From an uncultured Prevotellaceae bacterium (GTDB lineage Bacteria; Bacteroidota; Bacteroidia; Bacteroidales; Muribaculaceae), in the NCBI GenBank assembly GCA_937898675.1, contig CALEJB010000036.1:1-64000 (forward strand): DNA of 64,000 bases, in the 5' to 3' direction. Below the pieces are notes generated by a model, which saw nothing but the letters and a program-made list of their open reading frames with translations, searched no databases and had not been told where the DNA came from. This document shows, piece by piece, positions 51,424-60,649 of this stretch (its first letter is position 1; each line of letters opens with the position of its first letter). The position numbers were made by a program, and so were the translations under genes.

Positions 51424-52905
51424 TTAATAGTTGCGGGCAAAGATGACACGGCGCTTGCTGGGCTTGCCCGTGTAGATGCACTTGCCGTCCTCTTCCTCGC
51501 CGTCCATGGGGATGCAGCGGATGGTCGCCTTGGTCTCTTCCTTGATTTTCTCCTCGGTCTCGGTGGTGCCGTCCCAGTGTGCCAGGATGAAACCGCCCTT
51601 CTCGATCTGCGCCTTGAACTCGTCCCACGTGTCAACCTTGTAGGTCATCGACTGGCGCTGCTTGAGGGCCTTGTCGTAGATATTCTTCTGGATTTCCTCC
51701 AGCAGTTCCTTGACGCGGTTCTCAATGCCGTCGAGTTGCTCAACGCTCTTCTCGAGGGTGTCGCGGCGCATTACCTCGACCGTTCCGGCCTCGATGTCGC
51801 GGGCACCCAGCACAAGGCGCACGGGCACGCCCTTGAGTTCATGGTCGGCAAACTTGAAGCCGGGACGTTTGTTGTCGGCGTTGTCATACTTCACCGAGAT
51901 GCCCATGGCACGCAGTTTGCTGACGATGGGGTCAACAACGGCGTTGACCTTGCCGAGTTGCTCATCGTTCTTGTAGATGGGCACAATAACCACCTGGATA
52001 GGAGCCAGACGGGGAGGCAACACGAGACCGTTGTCGTCGCTGTGCGTCATGATGAGGGCACCCATCAGACGGGTAGATACGCCCCACGAGGTGGCCCAAA
52101 CATAACTGAGTTTGTTGTCCTTGTCGCTGAACTTGACGTCAAACGCCTTGGCAAAGTTCTCGCCCAGGAAGTGGCTGGTGCCGCATTGCAGCGCCTTGCC
52201 GTCCTGCATCATGCCCTCGATGGTGTAGGTCTCCAGAGCGCCGGCAAAGCGCTCGTTGGCGGTCTTGACACCCTGCACAACGGGCAGAGCCATATAGTTC
52301 TCGGCAAAGTCAGCATAGACATGCAGCATCTCGACAGCCTTGTCCTGAGCTTCCTCCTTGGTAGCGTGGGCGGTGTGGCCCTCTTGCCAGAGGAACTCGG
52401 CGGTGCGCAGGAACAGGCGGGTGCGCATCTCCCAGCGGAAGACATTAGCCCACTGGTTGATCAGCAATGGCAGATCACGGTAACTGTTAATCCAGTTGCG
52501 ATAGGTGTTCCAAATGATGGTCTCGCTGGTGGGACGGATAACCAGTTCCTCCTCGAGGCGCGCTTCGGGGTCCACAACAACGCCCTTGCCGTTGGGGTCA
52601 TTCTTGAGACGGTAGTGCGTCACCACGGCGCACTCCTTGGCAAAGCCCTCGACATGGTCGGCCTCGCGGCTGAGGAACGACTTGGGAATGAGCAAGGGGA
52701 AATAGGCATTCTGCACGCCTGTGAGCTTGAACATGTCGTCGAGTTGGCGCTGCATTTTTTCCCAGATTGCATAGCCATAGGGCTTGATGACCATACAGCC
52801 GCGCACTGCCGACTGCTCGGCGAGGTCGGCCTTTACCACCAGTTCGTTATACCATTGAGAGTAGTTGTCGGCTCTCTTCGTTAAATCTTTAAGTTCAGTT
52901 GCCAT
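51424..52905 (-). CDS. proS: Prolyl-tRNA synthetase (archaeal/eukaryote-like type)
   Basis: The 493-residue class II aminoacyl-tRNA synthetase charges tRNA-Pro. [16 protein letters not shown] and [28 protein letters not shown] form motif 2 and its neighbours, and [20 protein letters not shown] and [17 protein letters not shown] segments build the active site. The length and lack of the editing insert mark the ProS type 3 form common in Bacteroidetes. It is the last gene of the operon. Confidence 0.95.
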   Translation of the reverse strand: MATELKDLTKRADNYSQWYNELVVKADLAEQSAVRGCMVIKPYGYAIWEKMQRQLDDMFKLTGVQNAYFPLLIPKSFLSREADHVEGFAKECAVVTHYRLKNDPNGKGVVVDPEARLEEELVIRPTSETIIWNTYRNWINSYRDLPLLINQWANVFRWEMRTRLFLRTAEFLWQEGHTAHATKEEAQDKAVEMLHVYADFAENYMALPVVQGVKTANERFAGALETYTIEGMMQDGKALQCGTSHFLGENFAKAFDVKFSDKDNKLSYVWATSWGVSTRLMGALIMTHSDDNGLVLPPRLAPIQVVIVPIYKNDEQLGKVNAVVDPIVSKLRAMGISVKYDNADNKRPGFKFADHELKGVPVRLVLGARDIEAGTVEVMRRDTLEKSVEQLDGIENRVKELLEEIQKNIYDKALKQRQSMTYKVDTWDEFKAQIEKGGFILAHWDGTTETEEKIKEETKATIRCIPMDGEEEDGKCIYTGKPSKRRVIFARNY

Positions 52906-52950
52906 TGTCGTAAATGTGGTATATATAAATATGTGTTATTATTATTGTTA

Positions 52951-53634
52951 TTATTGATTCTTGCCTTTCTCTTTGTTCATGATGCCGTGGTGCACCTTGC
53001 CCTTCTTGGCCTGCTGGAGCATGAAATACTCTGGAATGAGGTATATCTCGAGGCGACGGTTGGCCTTGCGGTTCTCCATCGAATTGTTGTCCACCAGAGG
53101 GTCGGTGTCTCCCAAGGCGTAAGGCACCACATAGTCCACGCTGCCATTTTCCATAAACCAGTCAAACACACAGTTCACGCGAGCCGTTGTGAGGTTGAGT
53201 GTATAAGCCTCACTGCCCGTATTGTCGCTGTGCATCACCAACAGCATTTTGTAGAAACCTGGGTTCTTGAGCATGCTCAGGAATGGTTTTAGACGCGCCT
53301 GTCCAAGGGAGGTGAGCACGGTATCGTTGGCGTCAAACAGCGTGCTGGCCGGTAGGGTGACCACAATCACCTCGCCGTCGCGCGTCTCGGCAACATCGTA
53401 GTTATTGAACGCTTTTATCATTGAAGCCTGGTATTCGCGAATCAGCCTCGCCGACTTGCCGTTCTTGATTTGTGGAGTTGCTATGTTCTCGTCAAGCGAA
53501 AGGTCATAAATATCCTCGTCGGGCTGGGCAGCCAACTGCTGCGGCACAGCCAATAAAATTGCGGCAACAGCGGCCAGCATGATGATGTGTGAGAGATATC
53601 TCCTCATATTATCGTCATTATTGCGTTGATTCAT
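52951..53634 (-). CDS. OmpA-family outer membrane protein
   Basis: A 227-residue exported protein. After the signal peptide (ending LAAQP) comes a variable N-terminal part and then an OmpA-like peptidoglycan-binding domain. Diagnostic phrases are STLFDANDTVLTSLGQARLK, VMHSDNTGS, NLTTARVNCVFDWF and NRKANRRLEIYLIP. It probably links the outer membrane to the cell wall. The start at 53634 directly abuts the rimM stop. A second in-frame ATG at 53607 (MRRYLSHII) gives a shorter, cleaner signal peptide. Confidence 0.85.
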   Translation of the reverse strand: MNQRNNDDNMRRYLSHIIMLAAVAAILLAVPQQLAAQPDEDIYDLSLDENIATPQIKNGKSARLIREYQASMIKAFNNYDVAETRDGEVIVVTLPASTLFDANDTVLTSLGQARLKPFLSMLKNPGFYKMLLVMHSDNTGSEAYTLNLTTARVNCVFDWFMENGSVDYVVPYALGDTDPLVDNNSMENRKANRRLEIYLIPEYFMLQQAKKGKVHHGIMNKEKGKNQ

Positions 53635-54171
53635 TTAATCGTTCAAGTCAACCAAGCCTTGGGGCAAGTCCATGACCATCAACTTGTCGTCAAGGTCAAA
53701 TTCCACAATCAAGTCATCACTGGCGGGCACCATAATTTCCTCGCCGTCTCGCTTGACAATGAACAGTGCATTATCGGTCTGCTCGTCCACATCAGTTATC
53801 TCCCCCACCCTGCGGCGGTCGCTGTCCTGCAGTTCATAGCCAATGAAGAAATCGAGCGGATAGGCGTCGGCATCTCCGGCCTCGCTCTCGTCTCGGAACT
53901 CGCTCTTGAGCGCATAAATGTCGTGATTGACCAGCCGCACGGCATCCTGCTCGCTGACGATGCCATCGATGGTGAGCAGGACGGTCTCGGAAGTCTTGGG
54001 ACGGCAAGCCTCGACAAAGAACGGCACAAAGATACCGTCCATGTCGCTCACAAGGCATGACAGACCATGCAACGCGTCAATGTCAATGTCGATAGTTGCC
54101 GACACTTCGCCGTTGACGCCATGTGCCTTGTTGTAATGGCCTATTGCTATGAGTTCGTCGCGCGTGATCAT
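53635..54171 (-). CDS. rimM: Ribosome maturation factor RimM
   Basis: A 178-residue factor assisting maturation of the 16S rRNA 3' domain and 30S subunit. The N-terminal barrel begins with AIGHYNKAHGVNGEVSA and the C-terminal PRC-barrel contains DFFIGYELQDSDRRRVGEI and LPQGLVDLND. It sits inside a translation-related operon, 7 nt after the DUF4290 gene. Confidence 0.93.
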   Translation of the reverse strand: MITRDELIAIGHYNKAHGVNGEVSATIDIDIDALHGLSCLVSDMDGIFVPFFVEACRPKTSETVLLTIDGIVSEQDAVRLVNHDIYALKSEFRDESEAGDADAYPLDFFIGYELQDSDRRRVGEITDVDEQTDNALFIVKRDGEEIMVPASDDLIVEFDLDDKLMVMDLPQGLVDLND

Positions 54172-54178
54172 GAGCAGA

Positions 54179-54775
54179 TTATTTCTTCTTTTTCTTCTTG
54201 CCGACGGGCTGGGCTGGCTTTACAACCTGGTACTCGTGCAAGTGGTATTTCTCAGGATCAAGCCTGATGACGCCATGGCTATAGAAAGCCAGATCCTTGA
54301 AAATCTTGGCATCATCCACATCCTCGTTGCTGATTTGGAAGATGAGTTTCTTCATGTGATTGGCAAGAAGCATCACCAGTGCATCGCGTTCCTCTCCCTC
54401 GGGATAAGCGGCGGCGCGCTCAATCATGCGCTCGATATTCTTGCCGTAGTGTCGCATCTGAATGCGCTCGAGTTCATAGGGAATGGGCTCGGGCTTGGTG
54501 TCCAGGTTCTCGTTCCTGATAATATCGTCAAACGGGAAATCGATGTCGAGTTGAAATCCGCTCATGATGGCAAGGTGGTCCCACAGTTTGTGCAGATAGT
54601 CATTCTCAACGCGCAGCTGGGGGAACATGTTTGACATGTTCTGCACGATGGTGTAGGCACAGCGGGTGCGCTCCTCGCGGTCCTCAATCGTGAGGCAATG
54701 GTCCACCATCTGCTGGATGTTGCGGCCATACTCCGGCATCACCAGTTTCTCTTGTTGTGAGTTATAGGTCAGCAT
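54179..54775 (-). CDS. DUF4290 protein
   Basis: The 198-residue protein is recognisable from its N-terminus MLTYNSQQEKLVMPEYGRN. It matches the DUF4290 family, which is restricted to Bacteroidetes and has no known function. It is soluble, and the tail is a run of lysines (GKKKKKK) that could contact RNA. The ATG at 54775 gives the family N-terminus. Location between tsaB and rimM suggests a role tied to translation or ribosome maturation, which is inference. Confidence 0.85.
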   Translation of the reverse strand: MLTYNSQQEKLVMPEYGRNIQQMVDHCLTIEDREERTRCAYTIVQNMSNMFPQLRVENDYLHKLWDHLAIMSGFQLDIDFPFDDIIRNENLDTKPEPIPYELERIQMRHYGKNIERMIERAAAYPEGEERDALVMLLANHMKKLIFQISNEDVDDAKIFKDLAFYSHGVIRLDPEKYHLHEYQVVKPAQPVGKKKKKK

Positions 54776-54806
54776 AAATTGATAGTAATTATCTAAAACG
54801 GGCAAA

Positions 54807-55511
54807 TTATAGGCCCAGCACCGGGTTCTTGGGCTTGGTGGCCTGAAATTCTTTGAGGTATAGCGGCGTGCTGTAGGCCACATCGATGAAATTGCCCTCG
54901 CGGAATGCTTTCTCGGACAGCGCCAGCATGTCAAGCGCCACGGGCTTGATGCCGGGGATGTGGCGGACACCATCGCGCGTCATTACATCGCGGGCCTTAT
55001 CGCTGCCGTTGCCCATCAGCACCAGCGCAAAGCCCTCGTCGAGCTGCGCCTCAAACGAGTGCTCGTCGAGAATCATGGCCTGGGGCTCTACCACGGCCTC
55101 GAGGGCGGGCGTGTAGGCAGCCGTATAGACCTCCATGCGGCGGGCGTCAATCATGGGCACATACAACAATTTGTCCTCATCAATGAAATGGCTGAACATC
55201 GCGCTCACCGCAAGCAATTGCAGCGTGTTTACCCCAATCAAGGGCACGCCCAAGCCGAACGCCAGCCCCTTGGCCTCGCTCAAGCCGATGCGCAACCCCG
55301 TGTAGGAGCCAGGACCGATGCTCACGGCAACTGCATCAAGCGCCATTTCGCGCTGGCGGGCATAACGCAGCACATTTTGAACATACTGGCTCAACAGCGT
55401 GGCGTGGGTCTGCCCCTCGTAGTTCTCGCAGTGTTCCAGCACCTGTCCCTCGCTGGTCAGCGCCACCGAGCAGACATCGGTCGAGGTCTCTATGTTCAAT
55501 ATATTTGCCAT
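54807..55511 (-). CDS. tsaB: tRNA threonylcarbamoyladenosine biosynthesis protein TsaB
   Basis: The 234-residue ASKHA-fold partner of TsaD forms the t6A modification at position 37 of ANN-decoding tRNAs. The N-terminus ILNIETSTDVCSVAL and the segment VSIGPGSYTGLRIGLSEAKG are diagnostic. It heads the operon tsaB-DUF4290-rimM-ompA-like-proS. Confidence 0.94.
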   Translation of the reverse strand: MANILNIETSTDVCSVALTSEGQVLEHCENYEGQTHATLLSQYVQNVLRYARQREMALDAVAVSIGPGSYTGLRIGLSEAKGLAFGLGVPLIGVNTLQLLAVSAMFSHFIDEDKLLYVPMIDARRMEVYTAAYTPALEAVVEPQAMILDEHSFEAQLDEGFALVLMGNGSDKARDVMTRDGVRHIPGIKPVALDMLALSEKAFREGNFIDVAYSTPLYLKEFQATKPKNPVLGL

Positions 55512-55532
55512 ATACCTTATCTAAAAACGGCA

Positions 55533-55540
55533 CAAAGGTA
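55533..55540 (-). promoter_or_regulatory. -7 element of the tsaB operon
   Basis: The - strand reads TACCTTTG, 21 nt before the tsaB start codon. Confidence 0.55.
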
Positions 55541-55701
55541 CAAAAAAGAATTGAGATAACGCAAAAAGGCCGCCATTTATCGGACAGCGCATAGGGAAAA
55601 CGCACAATAAGCCATTAACAATAAGCCATTTGTGCCATGTGTTGCTGTGTGGCGGCAACGTGTGAGGCGGCCGTAGCCACTCGGGAATCAAGCCTGACCG
55701 G

Positions 55702-56727
55702 TCAAATGGCGGCGATGAGGGCGTCCACATCGCTGTCGGCGGTGGCCCAGCTGGTCACAAAGCGGCAGTTCATCAGTCCCTCGCCCACGGGAAACCACTG
55801 TTCGAACACAAAGTCGCGGCTCAAGCGCTCGATGACACCGGCGGGCAGGATAACAAACTGCTGGTTGGTGGGCGAGTCGCTGTACATCTTGTAGCCCCGT
55901 GCCTTAAACGCTTCACGCAGACGCATGGCCTGTTCTACAGCACGGCGGGCGATGGCGAAATAAAGGCCGTCGGTCATCAGCGCGTCAAACTGCAGGCCCA
56001 GCAGACGCCCCTTGGCCAGTAATGCTCCGTGCTGCTTGACGATGGTGAAGAAGTGGTCGGGCGCATTGCCGCGGGGAAACACCACCGCCTCGCCGCACAG
56101 GGCGCCGCACTTGGTGCCGCCAATGTAGAACACGTCGCACAGGCGCGCCAGCTCGGGCAGCGTCAAGTCACATCCACGCGCCATGAGACCATAGCCCAAC
56201 CGCGCGCCATCGATAAACAGCGGCAACTTATATTCACGGCACACCTCGCCGATGGCTTCAAGCTCAGCGCGGGTATAAATAGTGCCCATCTCGGTCGGGA
56301 AAGTGATATAGACCAGTCCCGGATTCACCATGTGGTCACAGGTGGGGTCGGCGTAAAAGTCATGGAGCCACTGCGACAGTTCGCCGGCATCCATCTTGCC
56401 GTCGTGCGACGGCAGAGCCAGCACCTTGTGCCCTCCAAATTCGATGGCGCCGCTCTCATGCACGTTGATGTGCCCCGTGTCGGCAGTGAGCACGCCTTGA
56501 AAACTGCGCAGCATCGAGTCGATGACCGTAGCGTTGGTCTGCGTGCCGCCGACCAGGAAAAACACCTCGGAGTCGGGCAGTTGGCAGGCCTCGCGGACCT
56601 TGGCCCGTGCCGCTTCGCAAAATTCGTCAAGCCCATAGCCTGTCACGCGCGTGCCGTTGGTCTCGGCCAAGCGGTTGAGGATGGCCTCGTGGCAGCCGTT
56701 ATTGTAGTCGCTCTCAAATGATATCAT
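55702..56727 (-). CDS. Low-specificity L-threonine aldolase family enzyme
   Basis: A 341-residue PLP enzyme of fold type I. The PLP lysine is Lys206 in YIGGTKCGA and the ring-binding Asp173 lies in FIDGARLGYG. It should split L-threonine or L-allo-threonine to glycine and acetaldehyde. Related beta-eliminating lyases share the fold, so exact substrate use is open. The ATG at 56727 is preferred, since the longer frame begins beyond the promoter. Confidence 0.85.
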   Translation of the reverse strand: MISFESDYNNGCHEAILNRLAETNGTRVTGYGLDEFCEAARAKVREACQLPDSEVFFLVGGTQTNATVIDSMLRSFQGVLTADTGHINVHESGAIEFGGHKVLALPSHDGKMDAGELSQWLHDFYADPTCDHMVNPGLVYITFPTEMGTIYTRAELEAIGEVCREYKLPLFIDGARLGYGLMARGCDLTLPELARLCDVFYIGGTKCGALCGEAVVFPRGNAPDHFFTIVKQHGALLAKGRLLGLQFDALMTDGLYFAIARRAVEQAMRLREAFKARGYKMYSDSPTNQQFVILPAGVIERLSRDFVFEQWFPVGEGLMNCRFVTSWATADSDVDALIAAI

Positions 56728-56756
56728 CTTCGTTTTGTTATTGTGGTTTTGTGCCA

Positions 56757-56764
56757 CAAAGATA
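56757..56764 (-). promoter_or_regulatory. -7 element of the threonine aldolase gene
   Basis: The - strand reads TATCTTTG, 29 nt before the preferred start. It is back-to-back with the promoter of the amylase-family gene. Confidence 0.5.
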
Positions 56765-56818
56765 CACCAAAAACAAAGAACCACAGCAATATTTTCACTC
56801 CATTTGCAAGAGTTTTCT

Positions 56819-56826
56819 TATCTTTG
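56819..56826 (+). promoter_or_regulatory. -7 element right before the amylase-family gene
   Basis: TATCTTTG ends only 5 nt before the ATG at 56832, so transcription would begin at or within a few bases of the start codon. This suggests a leaderless mRNA. Confidence 0.5.
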
Positions 56827-56831
56827 CAACT

Positions 56832-58502
56832 ATGAAACAGTATGACAAGACCATCATCTACCAGCTGATGCCGCGGTGGTACACCAACCTCAACGAGCAT
56901 TGTGTGCCCAATGGAACTATGCGACAGAACGGCTGCGGCAAGTTGAACGACATCGACGACAGCCGGCTGCGGTCCATCAAGTCACTGGGTGTCACCCATG
57001 TGTGGTACACAGGCGTGATTGAGCATGCCACCGCCACCGACTATTCCCGCCAAGGCATCGCGCCATGCAACCCGCATGTAGTGAAGGGCAAAGCCGGTTC
57101 GCCCTACGCCATCCGCGACTACTATGACATTGACCCCGACCTGGCGGTGGACATCAACGGGCGCATGGCAGAGTTTGAGGCATTGGTGGAGCGCACGCAC
57201 CGGGCAGGCCTGAAGGTGATTATCGACTTTGTGCCCAACCATGTGGCGCGCGAGTATGCCAGCGACGCCAAACCCGACGGCATTGAAGACCTAGGCGCAG
57301 GCGACAACCCGATGATGTTTTTTGACCCCGGCAACAACTTTTTCTACATCACCGGCCAGGAATTTGCCCCCAGCGGCGTGGACCTGGGGCAAGGCAAAGA
57401 GGCGTACCGCGAATTCCCCGCGCGGGCCACGGGCAATGACTGCTACAGCGCCGTCCCCAGCCGCGACGACTGGTATGAGACCGTCAAACTCAACTATGGC
57501 GTGGACCCGTGGAACGGCAGCACCCACTTCTCCCCTGTCCCTCCCACCTGGGAGAAAATGCTGGACATCCTCATGTTTTGGTCGGTAAAAGGCGTTGATG
57601 CCTTCCGCTGCGACATGGCACACATGGTGCCCGTCGAGTTCTGGCATTGGGCCATCGGTGCCGTCAAGACGAAATTCCCGCACATGGTGTTTATCGCCGA
57701 AATCTATGACGTCGGCCTTTACAGCCGCTACATCAACGAGGGCGGATTTGACTACCTGTATGACAAGGTGACGCTCTATGACACCCTGCGCGGCATCACC
57801 TGCGACGGGTGGAGCGCCAGCGGCATCACGCGCTGCTGGCAGACGGTGGAAGGCATGGGCAGACACATGCTCAACTTTCTCGAGAACCATGACGAACAGC
57901 GCGTTGCCTCACGGCAGTACTGCGGCGACCCGTTAAAGGCGCTCGCCGCAGTGGTGGTGAGCGCCACCATCTCGTCATGCCCATTCATGCTGTATGCCGG
58001 TCAAGAACTGGGCGAAAGGGCCGATGACGCCGAGGGGTTCAGCGGCCATGACGGCAGGACGACCATCTTTGACTACTGGAGCGTGCCCTCACTGCGGCGC
58101 TGGTACCAGGGCAAGCCCACTGCCGGCGAGCGCCGCCTGCGGGCATGGTACCGCCAGTTGCTGCGGCTGTGCAACAGCGAGCCCACGCTGTCGAGGGGGG
58201 CATTCTTTGACTTGATGTATGTCAACCAGGACACACTCACCCCCCACCGCCACTATGCCTATCTGCGGTACTGCGACGGCAAGATGATGCTCATTGCCGC
58301 CAACTTTGACGACCAGCCGCTGGACAACGCCATCCGCATCCCTCAGCACGCCCTGGACTGCGCGGGCATCGCCAGCGGGAAGCACATTCTCAAGGACCTG
58401 ACGACAGGCGAGACGCGCGAAGCCGCCATCGACGGGGGCTGCATGATTGCAGTCCACGCCGCGCCGCACAACGCCGCGCTTTACCTCATCACGACAGCGT
58501 AA
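56832..58502 (+). CDS. GH13 alpha-amylase family protein
   Basis: A 556-residue glycoside hydrolase of the GH13 clan without a signal peptide, so likely cytoplasmic. The barrel motifs are DFVPNH (132-137), the nucleophile Asp261 in VDAFRCDMAH, the acid/base Glu290 in FIAEIYDVG, and Asp354 in ENHDEQR. A C-terminal beta-sandwich follows. It could act on maltodextrins or other alpha-glucans; the exact specificity cannot be read from the sequence. The ATG at 56832 starts the enzyme fold cleanly. A longer frame runs into the opposite gene. Confidence 0.88.
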   Translation: MKQYDKTIIYQLMPRWYTNLNEHCVPNGTMRQNGCGKLNDIDDSRLRSIKSLGVTHVWYTGVIEHATATDYSRQGIAPCNPHVVKGKAGSPYAIRDYYDIDPDLAVDINGRMAEFEALVERTHRAGLKVIIDFVPNHVAREYASDAKPDGIEDLGAGDNPMMFFDPGNNFFYITGQEFAPSGVDLGQGKEAYREFPARATGNDCYSAVPSRDDWYETVKLNYGVDPWNGSTHFSPVPPTWEKMLDILMFWSVKGVDAFRCDMAHMVPVEFWHWAIGAVKTKFPHMVFIAEIYDVGLYSRYINEGGFDYLYDKVTLYDTLRGITCDGWSASGITRCWQTVEGMGRHMLNFLENHDEQRVASRQYCGDPLKALAAVVVSATISSCPFMLYAGQELGERADDAEGFSGHDGRTTIFDYWSVPSLRRWYQGKPTAGERRLRAWYRQLLRLCNSEPTLSRGAFFDLMYVNQDTLTPHRHYAYLRYCDGKMMLIAANFDDQPLDNAIRIPQHALDCAGIASGKHILKDLTTGETREAAIDGGCMIAVHAAPHNAALYLITTA

Positions 58503-58582
58503 CCAGATACAAAAAAAACGCATCAAAGGCTTTTTTTAGAAAATATTCTTCAAAACATGGCTACTATGCCATATAATTTGAC

Positions 58583-58590
58583 TAAATTTG
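58583..58590 (+). promoter_or_regulatory. -7 element of the prs promoter
   Basis: TAAATTTG matches TAnnTTTG, 35 nt before the prs start codon. The -33 region has no clear TTTG. Confidence 0.55.
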
Positions 58591-58625
58591 CAGATTGCAA
58601 ACACTATAAAACTATACGATAAAAT

Positions 58626-59558
58626 ATGGCTCAGATTAAAGTCTTTTCAGGCACTCAGTCGCGCTATGTCGCTGAGGAAATTGCCAGAGAACTTGGTGTA
58701 GAACTCGGCAAGCTCAACGTCCAACATTTTGCCGACGGCGAGTTTGAAGTATCCTTCGAGGAATCGGTGCGCGGCGCCGAGGTTTATCTCGTTCAATCCA
58801 CATTCAACAGTTCAGTCAACCTGATGGAGTTGCTGCTCATGATTGACGCCGCCAAGCGCGCGTCGGCCCACAGCATCGCAGCCGTGATTCCCTACTTTGG
58901 CTGGGCGCGCCAGGACCGCAAGGACAAGCCCCGCGTGAGCATCGCCTCCAAGATGGTGGCCGACCTGCTGAGCGCGGTGGGCATCGACCGCCTGATTACG
59001 ATGGACTTGCACGCCGACCAGATTCAGGGCTTCTTTGACGTTCCCGTTGACCACCTGTACGCCTCGTCGGTGTTCGTCCCCTACCTCGAGTCGCTCAAGC
59101 TACCCGACCTGGTGATTGCCTCGCCCGACGTGGGCGGTGCCAAGCGCGCCAACTCCTACGCCCGCTACTTCAATGCGCCCCTGGTGCTGTGCCACAAGCA
59201 GCGCCTGCGCGCCAACGTGGTTGAGAGCATGACCATTATCGGCGACGTGAAAGACAAGGATGTCGTGCTCATCGATGACATGGTGGATACTGCCGGCACC
59301 ATCTGCAAAGCCGCCAACATCATGAAGGAGGCCGGAGCCCGCAGCGTGCGCGCCTTTGTCTCGCACGCCGTGATGAGCGACCCCGCATCGGAGCGCGTGA
59401 TGGCCAGCGCCCTCGAGGAACTCGTGTCGAGCAACAGCATCCCCTTTGACATCGACAAGTGCCCCAAGATGCACATCCTGAGCATCGCAGGCCTGTTTGC
59501 CGACACCATCACCCGCGTGCACGACAACCGCTCAATCAGCTCGGCATATCTGCTGTAA
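58626..59558 (+). CDS. prs: Ribose-phosphate pyrophosphokinase
   Basis: The 310-residue enzyme makes PRPP from ribose 5-phosphate and ATP for purine, pyrimidine, His and Trp synthesis. The flexible loop YFGWARQDRKDKPRVSIASK, the MDLHADQIQGFFDVPVDHLY stretch and the PRPP loop VVLIDDMVDTAGT are all present. Length is normal. A strong hairpin follows. Confidence 0.95.
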   Translation: MAQIKVFSGTQSRYVAEEIARELGVELGKLNVQHFADGEFEVSFEESVRGAEVYLVQSTFNSSVNLMELLLMIDAAKRASAHSIAAVIPYFGWARQDRKDKPRVSIASKMVADLLSAVGIDRLITMDLHADQIQGFFDVPVDHLYASSVFVPYLESLKLPDLVIASPDVGGAKRANSYARYFNAPLVLCHKQRLRANVVESMTIIGDVKDKDVVLIDDMVDTAGTICKAANIMKEAGARSVRAFVSHAVMSDPASERVMASALEELVSSNSIPFDIDKCPKMHILSIAGLFADTITRVHDNRSISSAYLL

Positions 59559-59586
59559 ACCAACAACAATTAGCACAAAACATACG

Positions 59587-59613
59587 GGCAGGGGGCCACA
59601 TCGGCCCCCTGCC
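59587..59613 (+). terminator. Terminator after prs
   Basis: A perfect 11-bp GC-rich stem (59587-59597 with 59603-59613) and 5-nt loop. The T-tract behind it is short. Confidence 0.75.
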
Positions 59614-59682
59614 TGATATTTAACCGTCAGAAAATCAAAAACTGCTGTTTACCTTTTCATCTGATATGGCATAAAAATATGT

Positions 59683-59799
59683 ATGAAGAAGAAAATGATA
59701 ATAATTGTACAAATCATGAGTTTCATGATAGCTGTGCTTTGCACCATCGCCTGCGCATTGATGATATGCGGCCAGTTGCTGAGAGTGTGCCCCATGTAA
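59683..59799 (+). CDS. Possible 38-residue membrane peptide
   Basis: The frame encodes MKKK followed by a long hydrophobic stretch rich in Ile, Met and Cys, ending LLRVCPM. It has the look of a single-helix membrane peptide. It lies 35 nt before the C92-type hydrolase gene, so the two could share a transcript. A chance frame is possible. Confidence 0.35.
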   Translation: MKKKMIIIVQIMSFMIAVLCTIACALMICGQLLRVCPM

Positions 59800-59833
59800 A
59801 AAATAGTATGAAATGCAAAAGCAAGACAACATT

Positions 59834-60572
59834 ATGAAAAAAAATCGTTATCGTTTTATCGGTCATCGTCGTGGCGTTCCTTGGCATCAAAGCCGTGACG
59901 CATTGCGACCCGCCGGAGCAAAACGAACTGCAGGCCGGAGACATCGTCTTTCAACTGACCAGCACACGCCGAGCCCCGCTCATCGAGGTCACCACATTGT
60001 CACAAAAGACCCACTGCGGCATTGTGGTAGAGAAGAAAGGAAAACTCTATGTGCTCGAAGCCATCTCCACCGTGCAGCTCACCCCGCTCGACAAGTGGAT
60101 AAACCGCAGCAAGGACGGCAAATGGTGGGCCAAACGATATCAGGACATACCGTTCAATGCCAAGTACAAAGAATATGTGGGCGCGAGTTATGACAACGCC
60201 TTTAAGTTTGGCAACAAGCAGTGGTACTGCTCTGAACTGGTCTATGACATCTACAAGCGGCAACTGGGCGTAGAACTGTGCAAGCCCAAACTTATGAGCG
60301 ACTACCATGTCACCGGCCTCAAGAAGGTGAAAGCCGAGATGCAGCGACGCGGCATCCAACCCGGCCAACTCATGGTCGCTCCAGTGGACATCTACAACTC
60401 GACGCTGCTGCACGACATCAGATTGCAGCAGGAGACAATAAACTCCAACCAGTTTCAAGCAGGGACTTCAGCCTCAATAAAAAGTCCACGCTTTTTATTT
60501 ATTCACAAAAACGAAATTTTAACACAATTTTATTTGTTATTTACATTTATTTTGCATAACTTTGTCGGTTGA
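59834..60572 (+). CDS. YiiX/C92-type cysteine hydrolase, apparent frameshift at poly-A
   Basis: From about nt 59838 one frame reads KKIVIVLSVIVVAFLGIKAV, a signal or membrane helix, and then LQAGDIVFQ, KTHCGIVV with the catalytic His and WYCSELVYDIY with the catalytic Cys. This is the NlpC/P60-like YiiX (peptidase C92) type. The only good ATG (59834) is out of frame: a run of eight A (59837-59844) follows it, and seven A would give MKKIVIVLSV in frame. Without a frameshift the first usable codon is GTG at 59871, inside the helix. Possible causes are sequencing error, slippage or real mutation. The last 40 or so residues overlap the promoter of the next gene. Confidence 0.7.
60533..60564 (+). 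promoter_or_regulatory. Promoter of the propeller-amidase pair
   Basis: TTTG (60533-60536), exactly 20 nt, then TAACTTTG (60557-60564). This is the best match to the Bacteroidetes consensus in the window. It lies inside the 3' end of the hydrolase frame. Confidence 0.75.
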
Positions 60573-60649
60573 AAAATTACAGGCATATTTTTTAATTGAA
60601 CCTACTGAATTTGTTATCTATATTGTTTAACTCTTAACCATTCAACATT

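Noticed and set aside
51313..52884. 523-residue + strand frame opposite proS
   Set aside because: Leu/Val/His-rich shadow of proS, and it would begin inside a terminator.
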